This document shows, one piece after another, positions 1-9,043 of a DNA stretch of 64,000 nt (within the stretch, counting starts at the first letter, position 1; each line of letters opens with the position of its first letter). The notes beneath the pieces were generated by a model, which was given only the letters and a program-made list of their open reading frames with translations, made no database searches and was not told the origin of the DNA. The position numbers and the translations under genes are program-made. Source of the stretch: Bordetella parapertussis (lineage in GTDB: Bacteria; Pseudomonadota; Gammaproteobacteria; Burkholderiales; Burkholderiaceae_A); the NCBI GenBank assembly GCA_945862305.1, contig CAMAXF010000005.1, positions 62,001-126,000 on the forward strand, written 5' to 3'.

Positions 1-8
1 TTCACTGG

Positions 9-24
9 CGGCGGAACCAGTGCA
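9..24 (+). promoter_or_regulatory. candidate sigma-54 (-24/-12) promoter for glnK-amt
   Basis: GG at 10-11 and GC at 22-23 are exactly ten bases apart, the invariant spacing of sigma-54 promoters, and the -12 element GTGCA is close to TTGCA. The -24 side (CGGCGG) matches TGGCAC only partly. A nitrogen-controlled glnK-amt operon would be a natural client. The sequence upstream, where an NtrC enhancer would lie, is outside the window. Confidence 0.3.
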
Positions 25-86
25 AAAAAACTCTATACATCCGGTGCCGTCCTCTCTCTCTCTAAATCCTTCTAACCCAACCCCCC

Positions 87-108
87 GGGCCGCGGATCCC
101 TGCGGCCC
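87..108 (+). promoter_or_regulatory. hairpin in the glnK leader
   Basis: GGGCCGC (87-93) and GCGGCCC (102-108) form a perfect 7-bp GC stem with an 8-base loop, ending 14 bases before the glnK Shine-Dalgarno. Only ATTCTT follows, so it is a weak intrinsic terminator at best. It could stabilise the mRNA or attenuate it. Upstream, 50-62 is a short CT dinucleotide run. Confidence 0.4.
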
Positions 109-116
109 ATTCTTAA

Positions 117-470
<354 letters not shown>

Positions 471-496
471 TCCCCACCCATCGAAAGAGGTCCAAC

Positions 497-1885
497 ATGA
501 AATCGATTCTTCCGACCCCCACAGGCTTTCACAGCCTGATGGGCCTGTTGATCGCCGGCGCAGGGCTTGCAGCAATGCCCGTGCTGGCACAGGTGCCCGA
601 GGCCGCGCCTGCTGCGGCCGCCGTGGCCGAAGCGGCAGCCGAGGCTGCCAAAGTTGAAGTGGTCAAGGGCGATGTGGCCTGGATGATGGTCTCCACCCTG
701 CTGGTGACCTTCATGGCCGTGCCCGGCCTGGCCCTGTTCTACGGTGGCCTGGTGCGCACCAAGAACATGCTCTCCGTGCTCATGCAGGTGATGGTGGTCT
801 TCTCACTCATCTCCGTGCTTTGGGCCATCTATGGCTACAGCTTTACCTTCACCGAGGCCAACGCCATCATCGGAGGCGCCTCCAAGGTCTTCCTATCTGG
901 CGTCACACCGGATTCCCTGGCCGACACCTTCACCGACAACGTGAAGATCCCAGAGCTCATCTTCATCGCCTTCCAGTGCACATTTGCAGGCCTGACCTGT
1001 GCGCTGGTCGTGGGCTCGTTCGCGGAGCGGATCAAGTTCAGCGCCGTGCTGCTCTTTTCGGTGCTCTGGTTCACCTTCTCCTACATTCCCATCGCCCACA
1101 TGGTCTGGGGCCCTGGCGGCTACCTGCTCGACAAGGGTGCGCTTGACTTCGCGGGGGGCACGGTGGTGCACATCAATGCTGGCGTGGCCGGTCTGATCGG
1201 TGCCTACATGCTGGGCAAGCGCATTGGCCTGGGCAAAGAGCCCATGCCCCCGCACTCGCTCACGCTGACCATGGTGGGTGCTTCCATGCTGTGGGTGGGC
1301 TGGTTCGGCTTTAACGCCGGCTCCAACCTGGAAGCCACCTCGGGCGCAACCCTGGCCTTTGCCAACACCCTCTTCGCAACGGCAGCTGCTGTTCTGGCCT
1401 GGTGCTTGGGTGAGGCGATCTTCCGTGGCAAGGCTTCGATGCTGGGTGCAGCCTCTGGTGCGGTGGCCGGCCTGGTGGCCATCACACCGGCCTGCGGCTC
1501 GGTTGGCATCATGGGCGCCATCGTGATCGGTGCACTCTCTGGCTTCATCTGCCTGTGGGCGGTCTCGAGCCTGAAGAAAATGCTCGGCGCAGACGACTCC
1601 TTGGATGTCTTCGGTGTCCACGGCATTGGCGGCATCTTGGGTGCCGTGCTCACGGGTGTCTTCACGGCCCCGAGCCTGGGCGGCACGGGTGGTGATGACT
1701 TCTCGATCGGCAGCCAAGTGGCCATCCAGATCGAAGGCGTGGTCATCACGATGATCGTCTCGGCAGTGGTGGCTGTGATTGCCTACAAGATCACCGACCT
1801 GGTGGTGGGCCTGCGCGTGCCGGAAGAGGCCGAGCGGGAAGGTCTGGATGTCTCCTCACATGGTGAGAAGGCCTACTACATGTAA
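497..1885 (+). CDS. amt: ammonium transporter, Amt family
   Basis: Inner-membrane ammonium channel of 462 residues. A cleavable signal peptide is likely (residues 1-31, ending VLA before Gln32), followed by an Ala-rich periplasmic linker and about eleven membrane helices. The two pore histidines that conduct NH3/NH4+ are present at about 201 (AHMVWG) and 375 (GVHGIGG), and the family signature YGGLVRTKN is at the end of the first mature helix. It is co-transcribed with glnK, whose T-loop gates Amt in well-studied homologues. The Shine-Dalgarno AAAGAGG precedes the ATG, and the operon ends at a strong terminator after the gene. Confidence 0.95.
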   Translation: MKSILPTPTGFHSLMGLLIAGAGLAAMPVLAQVPEAAPAAAAVAEAAAEAAKVEVVKGDVAWMMVSTLLVTFMAVPGLALFYGGLVRTKNMLSVLMQVMVVFSLISVLWAIYGYSFTFTEANAIIGGASKVFLSGVTPDSLADTFTDNVKIPELIFIAFQCTFAGLTCALVVGSFAERIKFSAVLLFSVLWFTFSYIPIAHMVWGPGGYLLDKGALDFAGGTVVHINAGVAGLIGAYMLGKRIGLGKEPMPPHSLTLTMVGASMLWVGWFGFNAGSNLEATSGATLAFANTLFATAAAVLAWCLGEAIFRGKASMLGAASGAVAGLVAITPACGSVGIMGAIVIGALSGFICLWAVSSLKKMLGADDSLDVFGVHGIGGILGAVLTGVFTAPSLGGTGGDDFSIGSQVAIQIEGVVITMIVSAVVAVIAYKITDLVVGLRVPEEAEREGLDVSSHGEKAYYM

Positions 1886-1927
1886 CTGCTTCATTCTCCT
1901 CGTGGCCAGTCCCCCGGCCACTTTCCA

Positions 1928-1960
1928 GCCTGCGATGCCCTTACGGATCGCAGGCTTTTT
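1928..1960 (+). terminator. intrinsic terminator of glnK-amt
   Basis: GCCTGCGAT (1928-1936) pairs perfectly with ATCGCAGGC (1947-1955) across a 10-base loop and is followed at once by TTTTT. This is a textbook rho-independent terminator that separates the ammonium operon from gshA. Confidence 0.88.
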
Positions 1961-1973
1961 CATGGCCGAAGGC

Positions 1974-1979
1974 TACAAT
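1974..1979 (+). promoter_or_regulatory. candidate -10 element of gshA
   Basis: TACAAT lies only 8 bases before the gshA ATG at 1988, downstream of the amt terminator. Transcription would start at about 1985-1987, leaving almost no 5' leader, and no Shine-Dalgarno is visible. No good -35 hexamer is seen at 17 bases. Confidence 0.4.
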
Positions 1980-1987
1980 GACCGGCC

Positions 1988-3316
1988 ATGTCGAATGTGA
2001 TCACCCCAGACCTTCAGCCCAGCCTGTGCGGGCCACTGCTTGCGCTTGAGCGCCGTGTGCTCACGCAGAGCCTTGAGATTGAGCACTGGTTTCGGGCGCA
2101 GTGGCGCAGCCATCAGCCACCCTTCTATGGCTCGGTCGACCTTCGCAATGCCTGCTTCAAGCTCGCCCCTGTCGACACCAATCTGTTCCCCGGCGGGTTC
2201 AATAACCTCTCGGCCTCGGCCCGGCCGGTGGCGGTGCAGGCGATGATGTCCAGCATAGAGCACCACTGCCCCGACATTCGGCGGGTGCTGCTCATCCCAG
2301 AGAACCACACGCGCAACACCTTCTACCTGAGCAACGTGGCCCGGCTCACCGACATTCTTCGCCAGGCGGGCCTGGAGGTTCGGATTGGCAGCCTGCTGCC
2401 GGAGATCACCGAGCCCACGCCCATCGCAGTGGACCACGCCCAGGGCGAGCCGCACCAGATCGTGCTTGAACCACTGGTTCGAACGGGGGAGCGCCTTGGG
2501 CTCGCGGGCTTCGACCCCTGCCTCATCCTGCTCAACAACGACCTGTCGGCTGGCGTCCCCAGCATCTTGCAAGGCCTGCAGGGCCAGCGTGTCTTTCCGC
2601 CGCTGCATGCCGGCTGGGCCTCGCGCAGAAAGTCGCAGCACTTTGCGGCCTACCGCACCGTGGCCCAGGAGTTCGCATCCCGCCTTCAGATCGACCCCTG
2701 GCTCATCGACCCCTACTTCGACCACTGCCAGGGCGTGAACTTTCAGACGGGCATTGGCCTGGAATGCCTGGCCGAGAAGGTCTCGCAGGTGCTCGACCAA
2801 ATCCGCCTGAAGTACCAAGAGCACGGCATTGGCCAGACCCCTTATGTGGTGGTGAAAGCCGATGCAGGCACCTACGGCATGGGCATCATGACCATCAAAG
2901 ATCCCTCAGAGATCCTCACGCTCAACCGCAAGCAGCGCAACAAGATGTCAGTCATCAAGGAGGGCCAGAGCGTCTCCGACGTGCTGGTGCAAGAGGGCGT
3001 CCACTCCTTTGAAACCGTGCGCGAGCCCGAAGGCGAGTCGGTGGCCGAGCCCGTGGTCTACATGATCGACAAGTACGTGGTGGGCGGCTTCTATCGGGTG
3101 CACGCCACCCGAGGGCCCGACGAAAACCTCAACGCCCCGGGTGCGAAGTTCGTGCCCCTGCCGTTTGTCAGCGGCTGCCAGCAGCCACTGCCGCATGAAG
3201 AGCCGGACGCCATGCCCAACCGCCTGTATCTCTATGGGGTGATTTCTCGGCTTGCATTGCTCGCGGCCTCACGCGAGCTCGAGGCCACCCACCCCGCAGC
3301 ACAGAACCCGAGCTGA
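1988..3316 (+). CDS. gshA: glutamate-cysteine ligase, betaproteobacterial type
   Basis: First and committed step of glutathione synthesis: ATP-dependent joining of glutamate (gamma-carboxyl) and cysteine in the cytoplasm. At 442 residues it resembles the GshA family found in beta- and some gammaproteobacteria (TIGR02049 type), which is unrelated at sequence level to E. coli GshA. Recognisable parts are the N-terminal region around FYGSVDLRNACFKLAPVDTN, the central VVKADAGTYGMGIM segment, which looks like a nucleotide-binding loop, and the KYVVGGFYRVH stretch near the C-terminus. gshB follows after 29 bases, giving a complete two-step pathway. The assignment rests on overall family resemblance, not on a catalytic motif I can point to. 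Confidence 0.9.
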   Translation: MSNVITPDLQPSLCGPLLALERRVLTQSLEIEHWFRAQWRSHQPPFYGSVDLRNACFKLAPVDTNLFPGGFNNLSASARPVAVQAMMSSIEHHCPDIRRVLLIPENHTRNTFYLSNVARLTDILRQAGLEVRIGSLLPEITEPTPIAVDHAQGEPHQIVLEPLVRTGERLGLAGFDPCLILLNNDLSAGVPSILQGLQGQRVFPPLHAGWASRRKSQHFAAYRTVAQEFASRLQIDPWLIDPYFDHCQGVNFQTGIGLECLAEKVSQVLDQIRLKYQEHGIGQTPYVVVKADAGTYGMGIMTIKDPSEILTLNRKQRNKMSVIKEGQSVSDVLVQEGVHSFETVREPEGESVAEPVVYMIDKYVVGGFYRVHATRGPDENLNAPGAKFVPLPFVSGCQQPLPHEEPDAMPNRLYLYGVISRLALLAASRELEATHPAAQNPS

Positions 3317-3345
3317 CGCCCCCGGGCGCCCCCTGTTCCCAAGCC

Positions 3346-4317
3346 ATGGCCCGCCTGCTCTTCATCACCGACCCTTTGGCGGGCTTTAAGCTCGAGAAGG
3401 ACTCCACCTTCGCCATGATGCGGGCGGCCCAACAACGGGGCCACACCCTCTGGGCCGCCACAGCAGACCAGCTCCGTTGCCGCGCCAACGGGCCCACCGC
3501 GCAGCCCAGCATCACGGCCACCGCCATCACCATCAAGTCCAATGTGACCAGCAGTTCCCCTGCCGAGCCCTGGTGGTCCGCGCTGCAAGAGGCCAGCCTG
3601 GGGCCCAAGGACATCGACATCATCCTCATGCGCAAGGACCCTCCGTTCGACGTGAACTACCTCGTGGCCACCCAGCTGCTCGAAGTCTTTGAGCGCATGG
3701 GCGTGCGCGTGGTGAATCGTCCGCAGGCCCTGCGCGACCACGGGGAGAAGCTCTCGGCCCTTGAGTTCACACGATGGGGGCCGCCGGGCCTGGTCAGTGC
3801 CGACATTGCGCATCTGCGTGCCTTCGCGCAGGAACACCCCAAGGTGGTCTACAAGCCGCTCGATGCCATGGGCGGGGCGGGGATTTTCGTGACCGAGGCG
3901 GCCGACCCCAACCTGCCGGTCATCCTCGAGCTGCTCACGAACTTGGGCGAGCGCGCCATCATGGCGCAGCGGCACCTGCCGGAGATTGTGGAGGGCGACA
4001 AGCGCATCCTGCTCATCGATGGGGAGCCTGTGCCCCATGCCCTGGCCCGGATTCCCCCGGCCGGTGCGTCGCGCGGCAACCTGGCCGCCGGTGGTCGGGC
4101 CCGCGCCCAGCCGCTCACCGAACAAGACCGTGCCATCGCCGCAGACCTCGGCCCCACCTTGGCCGCACGAGGACTCTTCCTGGTGGGTCTCGATGTCATC
4201 GGTGCCCACCTCACCGAGATCAATGTCACCAGCCCCACGGGCTTTCAAGAGATCACCCAGCAAACGGGCTTTGATGTGGCCGAGCATTTCGTCACTCGCT
4301 TGGAAGGCCTGCTGTGA
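3346..4317 (+). CDS. gshB: glutathione synthetase
   Basis: Second step of glutathione synthesis: ligates glycine to gamma-glutamylcysteine with ATP. The 323-residue length and ATP-grasp layout match GshB. The MRKDPPFD motif at about 93-100 is typical of the family, VVYKPLDAMGGAGIF is the ATP-grasp loop near residue 170, and the C-terminal INVTSPTGFQEI segment carries the metal-binding Asn. It sits 29 bases behind gshA. Its TGA overlaps the GTG at which the next gene may start (GTGA), which suggests translational coupling to the PTS genes. Confidence 0.95.
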   Translation: MARLLFITDPLAGFKLEKDSTFAMMRAAQQRGHTLWAATADQLRCRANGPTAQPSITATAITIKSNVTSSSPAEPWWSALQEASLGPKDIDIILMRKDPPFDVNYLVATQLLEVFERMGVRVVNRPQALRDHGEKLSALEFTRWGPPGLVSADIAHLRAFAQEHPKVVYKPLDAMGGAGIFVTEAADPNLPVILELLTNLGERAIMAQRHLPEIVEGDKRILLIDGEPVPHALARIPPAGASRGNLAAGGRARAQPLTEQDRAIAADLGPTLAARGLFLVGLDVIGAHLTEINVTSPTGFQEITQQTGFDVAEHFVTRLEGLL

Positions 4318-4766
4318 GCCAAGCCAGCGCTGCGTCGGAAAACCCCGCCATGCCCACGCAGATCATTCTGGTGTGCCATGCGCCGCTGGCCTCTGCCCTG
4401 CACGCCGTGGCCTGCCACGGGTTTCATCAGCACCTGGCCGATGTCATTGCCATCGATGTCCTGAGCGAAGAACGCAAGGAACATGTCTGCGAGCGCATCC
4501 AGGCCGCCTGGCAAGAGGCCGGCACGCCCAAGGCGGTGCTGCTGCTCACCGACCTGCACGGCGCCACGCCCTCCAATGGGGCCAGCCTTTGGCTTTCCTC
4601 GCAGGCTCCGGATGTGGCAGGCGGGGCCGATGCGGCCGGCGTGGCCGGTGTGAGCCTGCCCCTCCTGCTCAAGGCCCTGACCTACAAGCACCTGCCCCCC
4701 GCGGCCTTGGCCGCCCACCTCCTGGAGAGCCAGGCCGACTGTGGCTGCCGGCTCGAGGCCTTGTGA
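4314..4766 (+). CDS. PTS EIIA component, mannose/Ntr-like family
   Basis: Cytoplasmic phosphocarrier of the EIIA-Man fold, 150 residues from the GTG at 4314 (which overlaps the gshB stop as GTGA) or 138 from the ATG at 4350. The candidate phospho-histidine is in ILVCHAPLAS, His22 from the GTG or His10 from the ATG; the shorter form places it as in EIIA-Man. The LLTDLHGATPSNGA segment matches the family's second conserved region. It is followed by HPr and EI but no EIIB or EIIC membrane subunit, so the product is more likely regulatory than a sugar transporter component. Which start is used cannot be settled here. Confidence 0.85.
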   Translation: MSQASAASENPAMPTQIILVCHAPLASALHAVACHGFHQHLADVIAIDVLSEERKEHVCERIQAAWQEAGTPKAVLLLTDLHGATPSNGASLWLSSQAPDVAGGADAAGVAGVSLPLLLKALTYKHLPPAALAAHLLESQADCGCRLEAL

Positions 4767-4775
4767 GATGACCCC

Positions 4776-5045
4776 ATGAAAATCGAGAAGGCCACCATCA
4801 TCAACGCCCTGGGCCTGCACCTCAGGGCCTCATCTAAACTCTCTCAGACCGCCACGCGCTTTCCCTGTGAAGTCTGGCTGCGCAGGGGCACCAAACGGGT
4901 CAATGCCAAGAGCGTGCTCGGCGTGACCATGCTCGCGGCGGGCCCCGGCACCGAGATCGAGATTGAAGTCGATGGCGAGCAGGAGGACGAGGCCTTGGCC
5001 ACGCTGCAGGAACTCATCGCCAACCGATTCGGCGAGGACCAATAG
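4776..5045 (+). CDS. ptsH: phosphocarrier protein HPr
   Basis: Small PTS phosphocarrier of 89 residues that takes phosphate from EI on His15 (GLHLRAS, with Arg17 conserved) and passes it to EIIA. Ser46 in AKSVLGV is the position phosphorylated by HPr kinase where that enzyme exists; no hprK is in the window. Beta-proteobacterial HPr usually reads HARAS here, so Leu16 is a minor variation. It lies 9 bases after the EIIA gene and 3 bases before ptsI. Confidence 0.95.
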   Translation: MKIEKATIINALGLHLRASSKLSQTATRFPCEVWLRRGTKRVNAKSVLGVTMLAAGPGTEIEIEVDGEQEDEALATLQELIANRFGEDQ

Positions 5046-5048
5046 CCC

Positions 5049-6794
5049 ATGGCCTGGTCTGTCTCTGGCATTGGCGTGGGCGACAAGCTCGCCATTGGGC
5101 GGGCCTGGGTGCTCGCCCCCGCCTCGCTCGACCTGCCGCGGCGCAGCCTCACGGCCGCACAGGTGGAGCCCGAGGTCTTGCGGTTTCAGGCGGCGGTGGG
5201 TGGCATTGCCCAAGAGTTCGAAGACCTTCGCACCGCCTTGAAAGGGGAACCAGCCGCAGAGGTTCGTGCCTTCCTCGACCTGCAGGCCATTGTGCTGCAG
5301 GACCCGGTGCTCATCGATGAAACCATTGCACTGATCCGCACCGAGCAGTGCAATGCCGAGTGGGCCCTGATCCGTCAGTTCGAGGAGGTGGCCAACCAGT
5401 TCGATGCCATCGACGACCCCTACCTGAAAGAGCGCAAGGCGGACGTGCAGCAGCTCGTTGAGCGCATTCTGAAATCGATGCAGGGTGTGGCCGACCTCTC
5501 GGCCGCATTGGCCCAGCAGGGTGGGGCGCCTGAAGAGGCGCTGCCCTGGATTCTCGTGGCCCGTGACATCGCACCAGCAGACATGCTGCTGCTGCGCCAG
5601 CACCAGTTCGCGGGCTTTGCCACCGACTCGGGCAGTCCCACCTCCCACACGGCCATTCTCGCCCGAAGCCTCGGCCTGCCGGCCGTGGTGGGCCTGGGCA
5701 GCCTGCATGGCTTGGTGTCTCAGGGCGAGGAGATGGTCTTGGATGCCGCGATGGGGGTGGTCATGGGCAGCCTCGATGCCGACCTGCGCGCCCACTATGC
5801 CGACCAGCAGGCAGGCCAGCAGCTGGTGCTCGAGCGGCTCAAGCGGCTTCGGTCGATTGAGGCCAAGACACTCGATGGCCAACGGGTGCTGCTGCAGGCC
5901 AATCTCGATTTGCCGGAGGATGCCGGTGCCGCACTGGAGGCCGGCTGCGATGGCGTGGGACTCTTTCGCAGCGAATTTCTCTTCATGAACCGAACGGCGG
6001 CCCCCACCGAGGAGGAGCAGACCGAGGCCTACTGCAAGGTGGTGAACCTGATGGCGGGCCGCCCCATCACCATCCGCACCCTCGACTCCGGTGCCGACAA
6101 GACCGTGGCGGCCTTGGCGGCCGGGCGGGCCACACCGGCCAACCCGGCCCTGGCCCTGCGGGCCATAAGGCTGTGCCTGGCCGAGCCGGACCTCTTCCTG
6201 ACCCAACTGCGCGCAATCCTGAGGGCCTCAGCCCATGGCCCTGTCCGAATCATGATCCCGCTGGTCAGCGGCCCTGGCGAAATGATTCTGGCCCGCCGCA
6301 TGATTCAGACGGCCATGCAGCAGCTCGATGCCAAAGGCCAGGCCTACGACAAACGGGTCTTGGTGGGCGCGATGATCGAGGTGCCTTCGGCAGCCATTGC
6401 CATCGACAGCATGCTGGCCCATATCGATTTCGCCTCACTGGGCACGAACGACCTCATTCAATACACCCTGGCCATCGATCGCACCGACAGCGAGGTGGCC
6501 CATCTGTATGAGCCGCTACACCCGGCGGTGCTGCGGCTCATTCGCGATGTCATTCGCGCCTGCGACAAGGCCAGCACACCCATTTCCTTGTGCGGGGAAA
6601 TGGCGGGCGAGCCTCAGCTCTGCAAGCTGCTGCTCGGCCTGGGCCTGCGCACCTTTTCCATGCACCCGGTGGAGCTGCTGCGGGTCAAGCAAGAGGTGCT
6701 GCGGGCACGGGCACAAGACCTGAGCAAGCCCGTGGCCCGACTGCTCAAGCTGCCTGATGCCAAGCGCATTCGGGCCGGCCTCGAAGCCCTCTAG
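5049..6794 (+). CDS. ptsI: phosphoenolpyruvate-protein phosphotransferase (enzyme I)
   Basis: Enzyme I of the PTS: autophosphorylates from phosphoenolpyruvate and hands the phosphate to HPr. The 581-residue length is normal. The active-site histidine is about residue 200 in PTSHTAILARSLGLPAV, the TIM-barrel domain carries GLFRSEFLFM and FASLGTNDLIQYT, and the catalytic cysteine is about residue 515 in CGEMAGEP. It is the last gene of the gshA-gshB-EIIA-HPr-EI run and stops 2 bases from the end of the convergent LuxR-type gene, leaving no room for a terminator. Confidence 0.96.
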   Translation: MAWSVSGIGVGDKLAIGRAWVLAPASLDLPRRSLTAAQVEPEVLRFQAAVGGIAQEFEDLRTALKGEPAAEVRAFLDLQAIVLQDPVLIDETIALIRTEQCNAEWALIRQFEEVANQFDAIDDPYLKERKADVQQLVERILKSMQGVADLSAALAQQGGAPEEALPWILVARDIAPADMLLLRQHQFAGFATDSGSPTSHTAILARSLGLPAVVGLGSLHGLVSQGEEMVLDAAMGVVMGSLDADLRAHYADQQAGQQLVLERLKRLRSIEAKTLDGQRVLLQANLDLPEDAGAALEAGCDGVGLFRSEFLFMNRTAAPTEEEQTEAYCKVVNLMAGRPITIRTLDSGADKTVAALAAGRATPANPALALRAIRLCLAEPDLFLTQLRAILRASAHGPVRIMIPLVSGPGEMILARRMIQTAMQQLDAKGQAYDKRVLVGAMIEVPSAAIAIDSMLAHIDFASLGTNDLIQYTLAIDRTDSEVAHLYEPLHPAVLRLIRDVIRACDKASTPISLCGEMAGEPQLCKLLLGLGLRTFSMHPVELLRVKQEVLRARAQDLSKPVARLLKLPDAKRIRAGLEAL

Positions 6795-6796
6795 CC

Positions 6797-7219
6797 TCAC
6801 TGCGGGTCGGCCGTCTTGGCCAGCGGCGGCACGGTCTGAATCCATCCTGCCCGCAGCGCTGCAAGCACAGCCTCTGAGCGGTTGCGAACATTCAAGGCCC
6901 GCAGAATGGCCGTGATGTGAACCTTGGCCGTGCCCTCGGACATGTCCAAGGCCCGGCAGATCACCTTGGTCGGGCTGCCCTCCACCAGGTGCTGCAACAC
7001 CTCGAACTGTCTCGGCGTGAGCGAGGCCCACGGGGCGAGAGCAGCCGGGTCACGCACCTCCACTCGAATCACCGCCTCACCACCCGGGCGCAAGGAGCGC
7101 CGTGCACCCGGGCTCCAGCTCTGCCCGCGGTCGACGGCCGGCAGCCGAATCGGTGCCGAGGCATCCTTGGCGATTTGTTGATGGTGTGCCTGCAACAGGC
7201 GGGAAATGGCATCGGACAT
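6797..7219 (-). CDS. orphan LuxR/NarL-type HTH regulator without receiver domain
   Basis: Short DNA-binding protein of 140 residues. Residues about 66-125 form a LuxR-type helix-turn-helix (LTPRQFEVLQHLVEGSPTKV, then the recognition part SEGTAKVHITAILRALNV). The first 65 residues show neither a receiver domain nor an autoinducer domain and match nothing I recognise. A near-perfect Shine-Dalgarno (GGAGGAG) precedes the ATG. The gene is divergent from metX with 73 to 91 bases between the starts, so it may regulate metX-metW or itself. No partner kinase is adjacent. Confidence 0.75.
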   Translation of the reverse strand: MSDAISRLLQAHHQQIAKDASAPIRLPAVDRGQSWSPGARRSLRPGGEAVIRVEVRDPAALAPWASLTPRQFEVLQHLVEGSPTKVICRALDMSEGTAKVHITAILRALNVRNRSEAVLAALRAGWIQTVPPLAKTADPQ

Positions 7220-7310
7220 GCGCTCCTCCAGACGGGGTCGGTTGAAAAGCCGACAGTCTGCGCAGCCACGGGCCCAGGAAATGTAAAAAAGTGTGTCAAA
7301 TTACGAGGCC

Positions 7311-8447
7311 ATGCATGACAGAACCCCCTCCGTTGGCCCCGTAGACGCGCAGTTCGCACGGTTTGATTCGCCGCTGACACTGGCCAGTGGGCAGTCCATC
7401 TCGGGCTTTGAACTCGCCTATGAGACCTACGGCACGCTCAACGCCGACCGCTCCAATGCGGTGCTCATCTGCCATGCCTTGAACGCCTCCCACCACGTGG
7501 CAGGCAGCCGCCCCCAAGACCCGTCCGATCTCGGCTGGTGGGACAACATGGTCGGCCCCGGCAAGCCCGTGGACACCAATCGATTCTTCGTGATCGGAGT
7601 CAACAACCTGGGCTCCTGTTTTGGCTCGACCGGCCCGACCAGCCTCAACCCCGCCACGGGCCAGCCCTACGGGAGCGACTTCCCCATGGTCACGGTCGAG
7701 GATTGGGTCGAGACCCAGGCCCTGCTGGCCGATCGTCTGGGCATCGACGCATTTGCTGCGGTCATGGGTGGAAGCCTGGGCGGCATGCAGGCCTTGGAGT
7801 GGTCGATCCGCTACCCCGACCGGGTGCGACATGCCGTGGTGATTGCCTCTACGGCCAGGCTCTCGGCCCAGAACATTGCCTTCAATGAGGTGGCACGGCG
7901 CGCCATCTTGCAAGACCCGGAGTTTCACAACGGGCACTACCATGCCCATGGCACGGTGCCCCGCCATGGCCTGTCGGTGGCCCGCATGATCGGCCACATC
8001 ACCTACCTCTCGGATGACGACATGGCCCAGAAGTTTGGCCGGGCGCTTCGACACGGCCAGGGCTATCGATTCGATTTCGATGTCGACTTCGAGATCGAGA
8101 GCTACCTTCGCCACCAGGGCGAGAAGTTCTCGAAGTACTTCGATGCCAACACCTACCTGCGCATCACCAAGGCCCTCGACTACTTCGACCCCGCCGCACG
8201 CGCCGGCGGCAGTCTCTCGAAGGCCCTCGCGCCGGCCAAGGCCATGTTCTGTGTGGTCTCGTTCACCACCGACTGGCGCTTCCCACCAGAGCGCTCACGC
8301 GAGATCGCCTCAGCCCTCATGCAGAACAATGCCCGTCTCGTCTATGCCGAGATCGATGCCCCGCATGGCCACGATGCCTTCCTCATGGCAGACACGCGCT
8401 ACCACGACCTCATTCGCGACTACTTCGAGGGCATCGCATGCGCATGA
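7311..8447 (+). CDS. metX: homoserine O-acyltransferase
   Basis: Acylates homoserine (acetyl- or succinyl-CoA donor) at the entry of methionine synthesis. It has an alpha/beta-hydrolase fold with the nucleophile Ser in [12 protein letters not shown] (about residue 155) and the C-terminal [10 protein letters not shown] carrying the catalytic His. I start at the ATG at 7311 (378 residues); a GTG at 7293 would add six residues and is possible, as AGGAAA at 7276 suits it. The start of metW lies inside the 3' end, the common metX-metW coupling. Donor specificity cannot be read by eye. Confidence 0.93.
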   Translation: MHDRTPSVGPVDAQFARFDSPLTLASGQSISGFELAYETYGTLNADRSNAVLICHALNASHHVAGSRPQDPSDLGWWDNMVGPGKPVDTNRFFVIGVNNLGSCFGSTGPTSLNPATGQPYGSDFPMVTVEDWVETQALLADRLGIDAFAAVMGGSLGGMQALEWSIRYPDRVRHAVVIASTARLSAQNIAFNEVARRAILQDPEFHNGHYHAHGTVPRHGLSVARMIGHITYLSDDDMAQKFGRALRHGQGYRFDFDVDFEIESYLRHQGEKFSKYFDANTYLRITKALDYFDPAARAGGSLSKALAPAKAMFCVVSFTTDWRFPPERSREIASALMQNNARLVYAEIDAPHGHDAFLMADTRYHDLIRDYFEGIACA

Positions 8448-9043
8448 CGCCCTTGCGTGGAGACCTGGCCCAGATTGCGCAGTGGGTTCCGCAGGGAGCC
8501 CGCGTGCTCGACCTTGGCTGTGGCGATGGTGCCCTGCTCGACTGGCTGCAGACCCAAAAAGGCTGCCATGGGTATGGGGCCGAGATCGCCCATGACCATG
8601 TCCGTCAATGCCTGCGGCGCGGTGTAAATGTGATCCAGGCCGACATCGACCAAGGCCTCACGCTGTTCTCGAGCAGCCAGTTCGATGTGGTGATCCTCTC
8701 GCAGGCCCTGCAGGCCACCCATCGCACCGAGCATGTCCTGCAGGAGATGTCTCGGCTGGGCCGCGATGTGATCGTGAGCATCCCCAACTTTGGCCACTGG
8801 AGTCACATTCGATCGCTGCTTGGGGGGCACATGCCCGTCAATGAGCGGCTGCCCTATGCCTGGTACGACACGCCCAACCTTCACTTTGCAACCATTCGAG
8901 ACTTCGAGAACCTGCTCAACCAATTGGGCATGTCCATTCTCGATCGCGCCTACTGTGTGGAACAGGACCACGGCATTCGTCGCATCAACTGGGCCCCGAC
9001 CCTGCGGGCCACGCTCGCCCTCTACCGCTTCGCAGCCAAGTGA
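8438..9043 (+). CDS. metW: methionine biosynthesis protein MetW
   Basis: Class I SAM-dependent methyltransferase-like protein of 201 residues (glycine loop [12 protein letters not shown] near residue 23). MetW is coupled to MetX in many proteobacteria and is reported to help MetX activity; its own methyl acceptor is not clear. The start overlaps metX by 10 bases; a second in-frame ATG at 8444 is equally usable. The stop overlaps the next gene's GTG (GTGA), so metX-metW-MFS are probably one transcript. Confidence 0.93.
   Translation: MRMTPLRGDLAQIAQWVPQGARVLDLGCGDGALLDWLQTQKGCHGYGAEIAHDHVRQCLRRGVNVIQADIDQGLTLFSSSQFDVVILSQALQATHRTEHVLQEMSRLGRDVIVSIPNFGHWSHIRSLLGGHMPVNERLPYAWYDTPNLHFATIRDFENLLNQLGMSILDRAYCVEQDHGIRRINWAPTLRATLALYRFAAK

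Noticed and set aside
3..23. inverted repeat CACTGG/CCAGTG as a terminator of an upstream gene
   Set aside because: No T run follows it on the plus strand, and on the minus strand the T run is on the wrong side. The bases fit better as part of a promoter-like element.
50..65. CT dinucleotide run as a phase-variable repeat
   Set aside because: Only about six units, outside any coding frame and not at a promoter spacer I can define, so slippage control is not supported.
893..1717. 274-codon open frame antisense to amt
   Set aside because: Composition is that of a shadow frame in GC-rich coding DNA (many Arg, Gly, His, Ala), no domain is recognisable, and amt on the other strand is unmistakable.
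4830..6206. 458-codon open frame antisense to ptsH/ptsI
   Set aside because: It mirrors the codon structure of two certain PTS genes and has no ribosome site or recognisable motif.
7220..7310. SAM or SAH riboswitch before metX
   Set aside because: The gap is under 100 bases and I cannot find the pseudoknot or conserved loops of known SAM-II or SAH classes.
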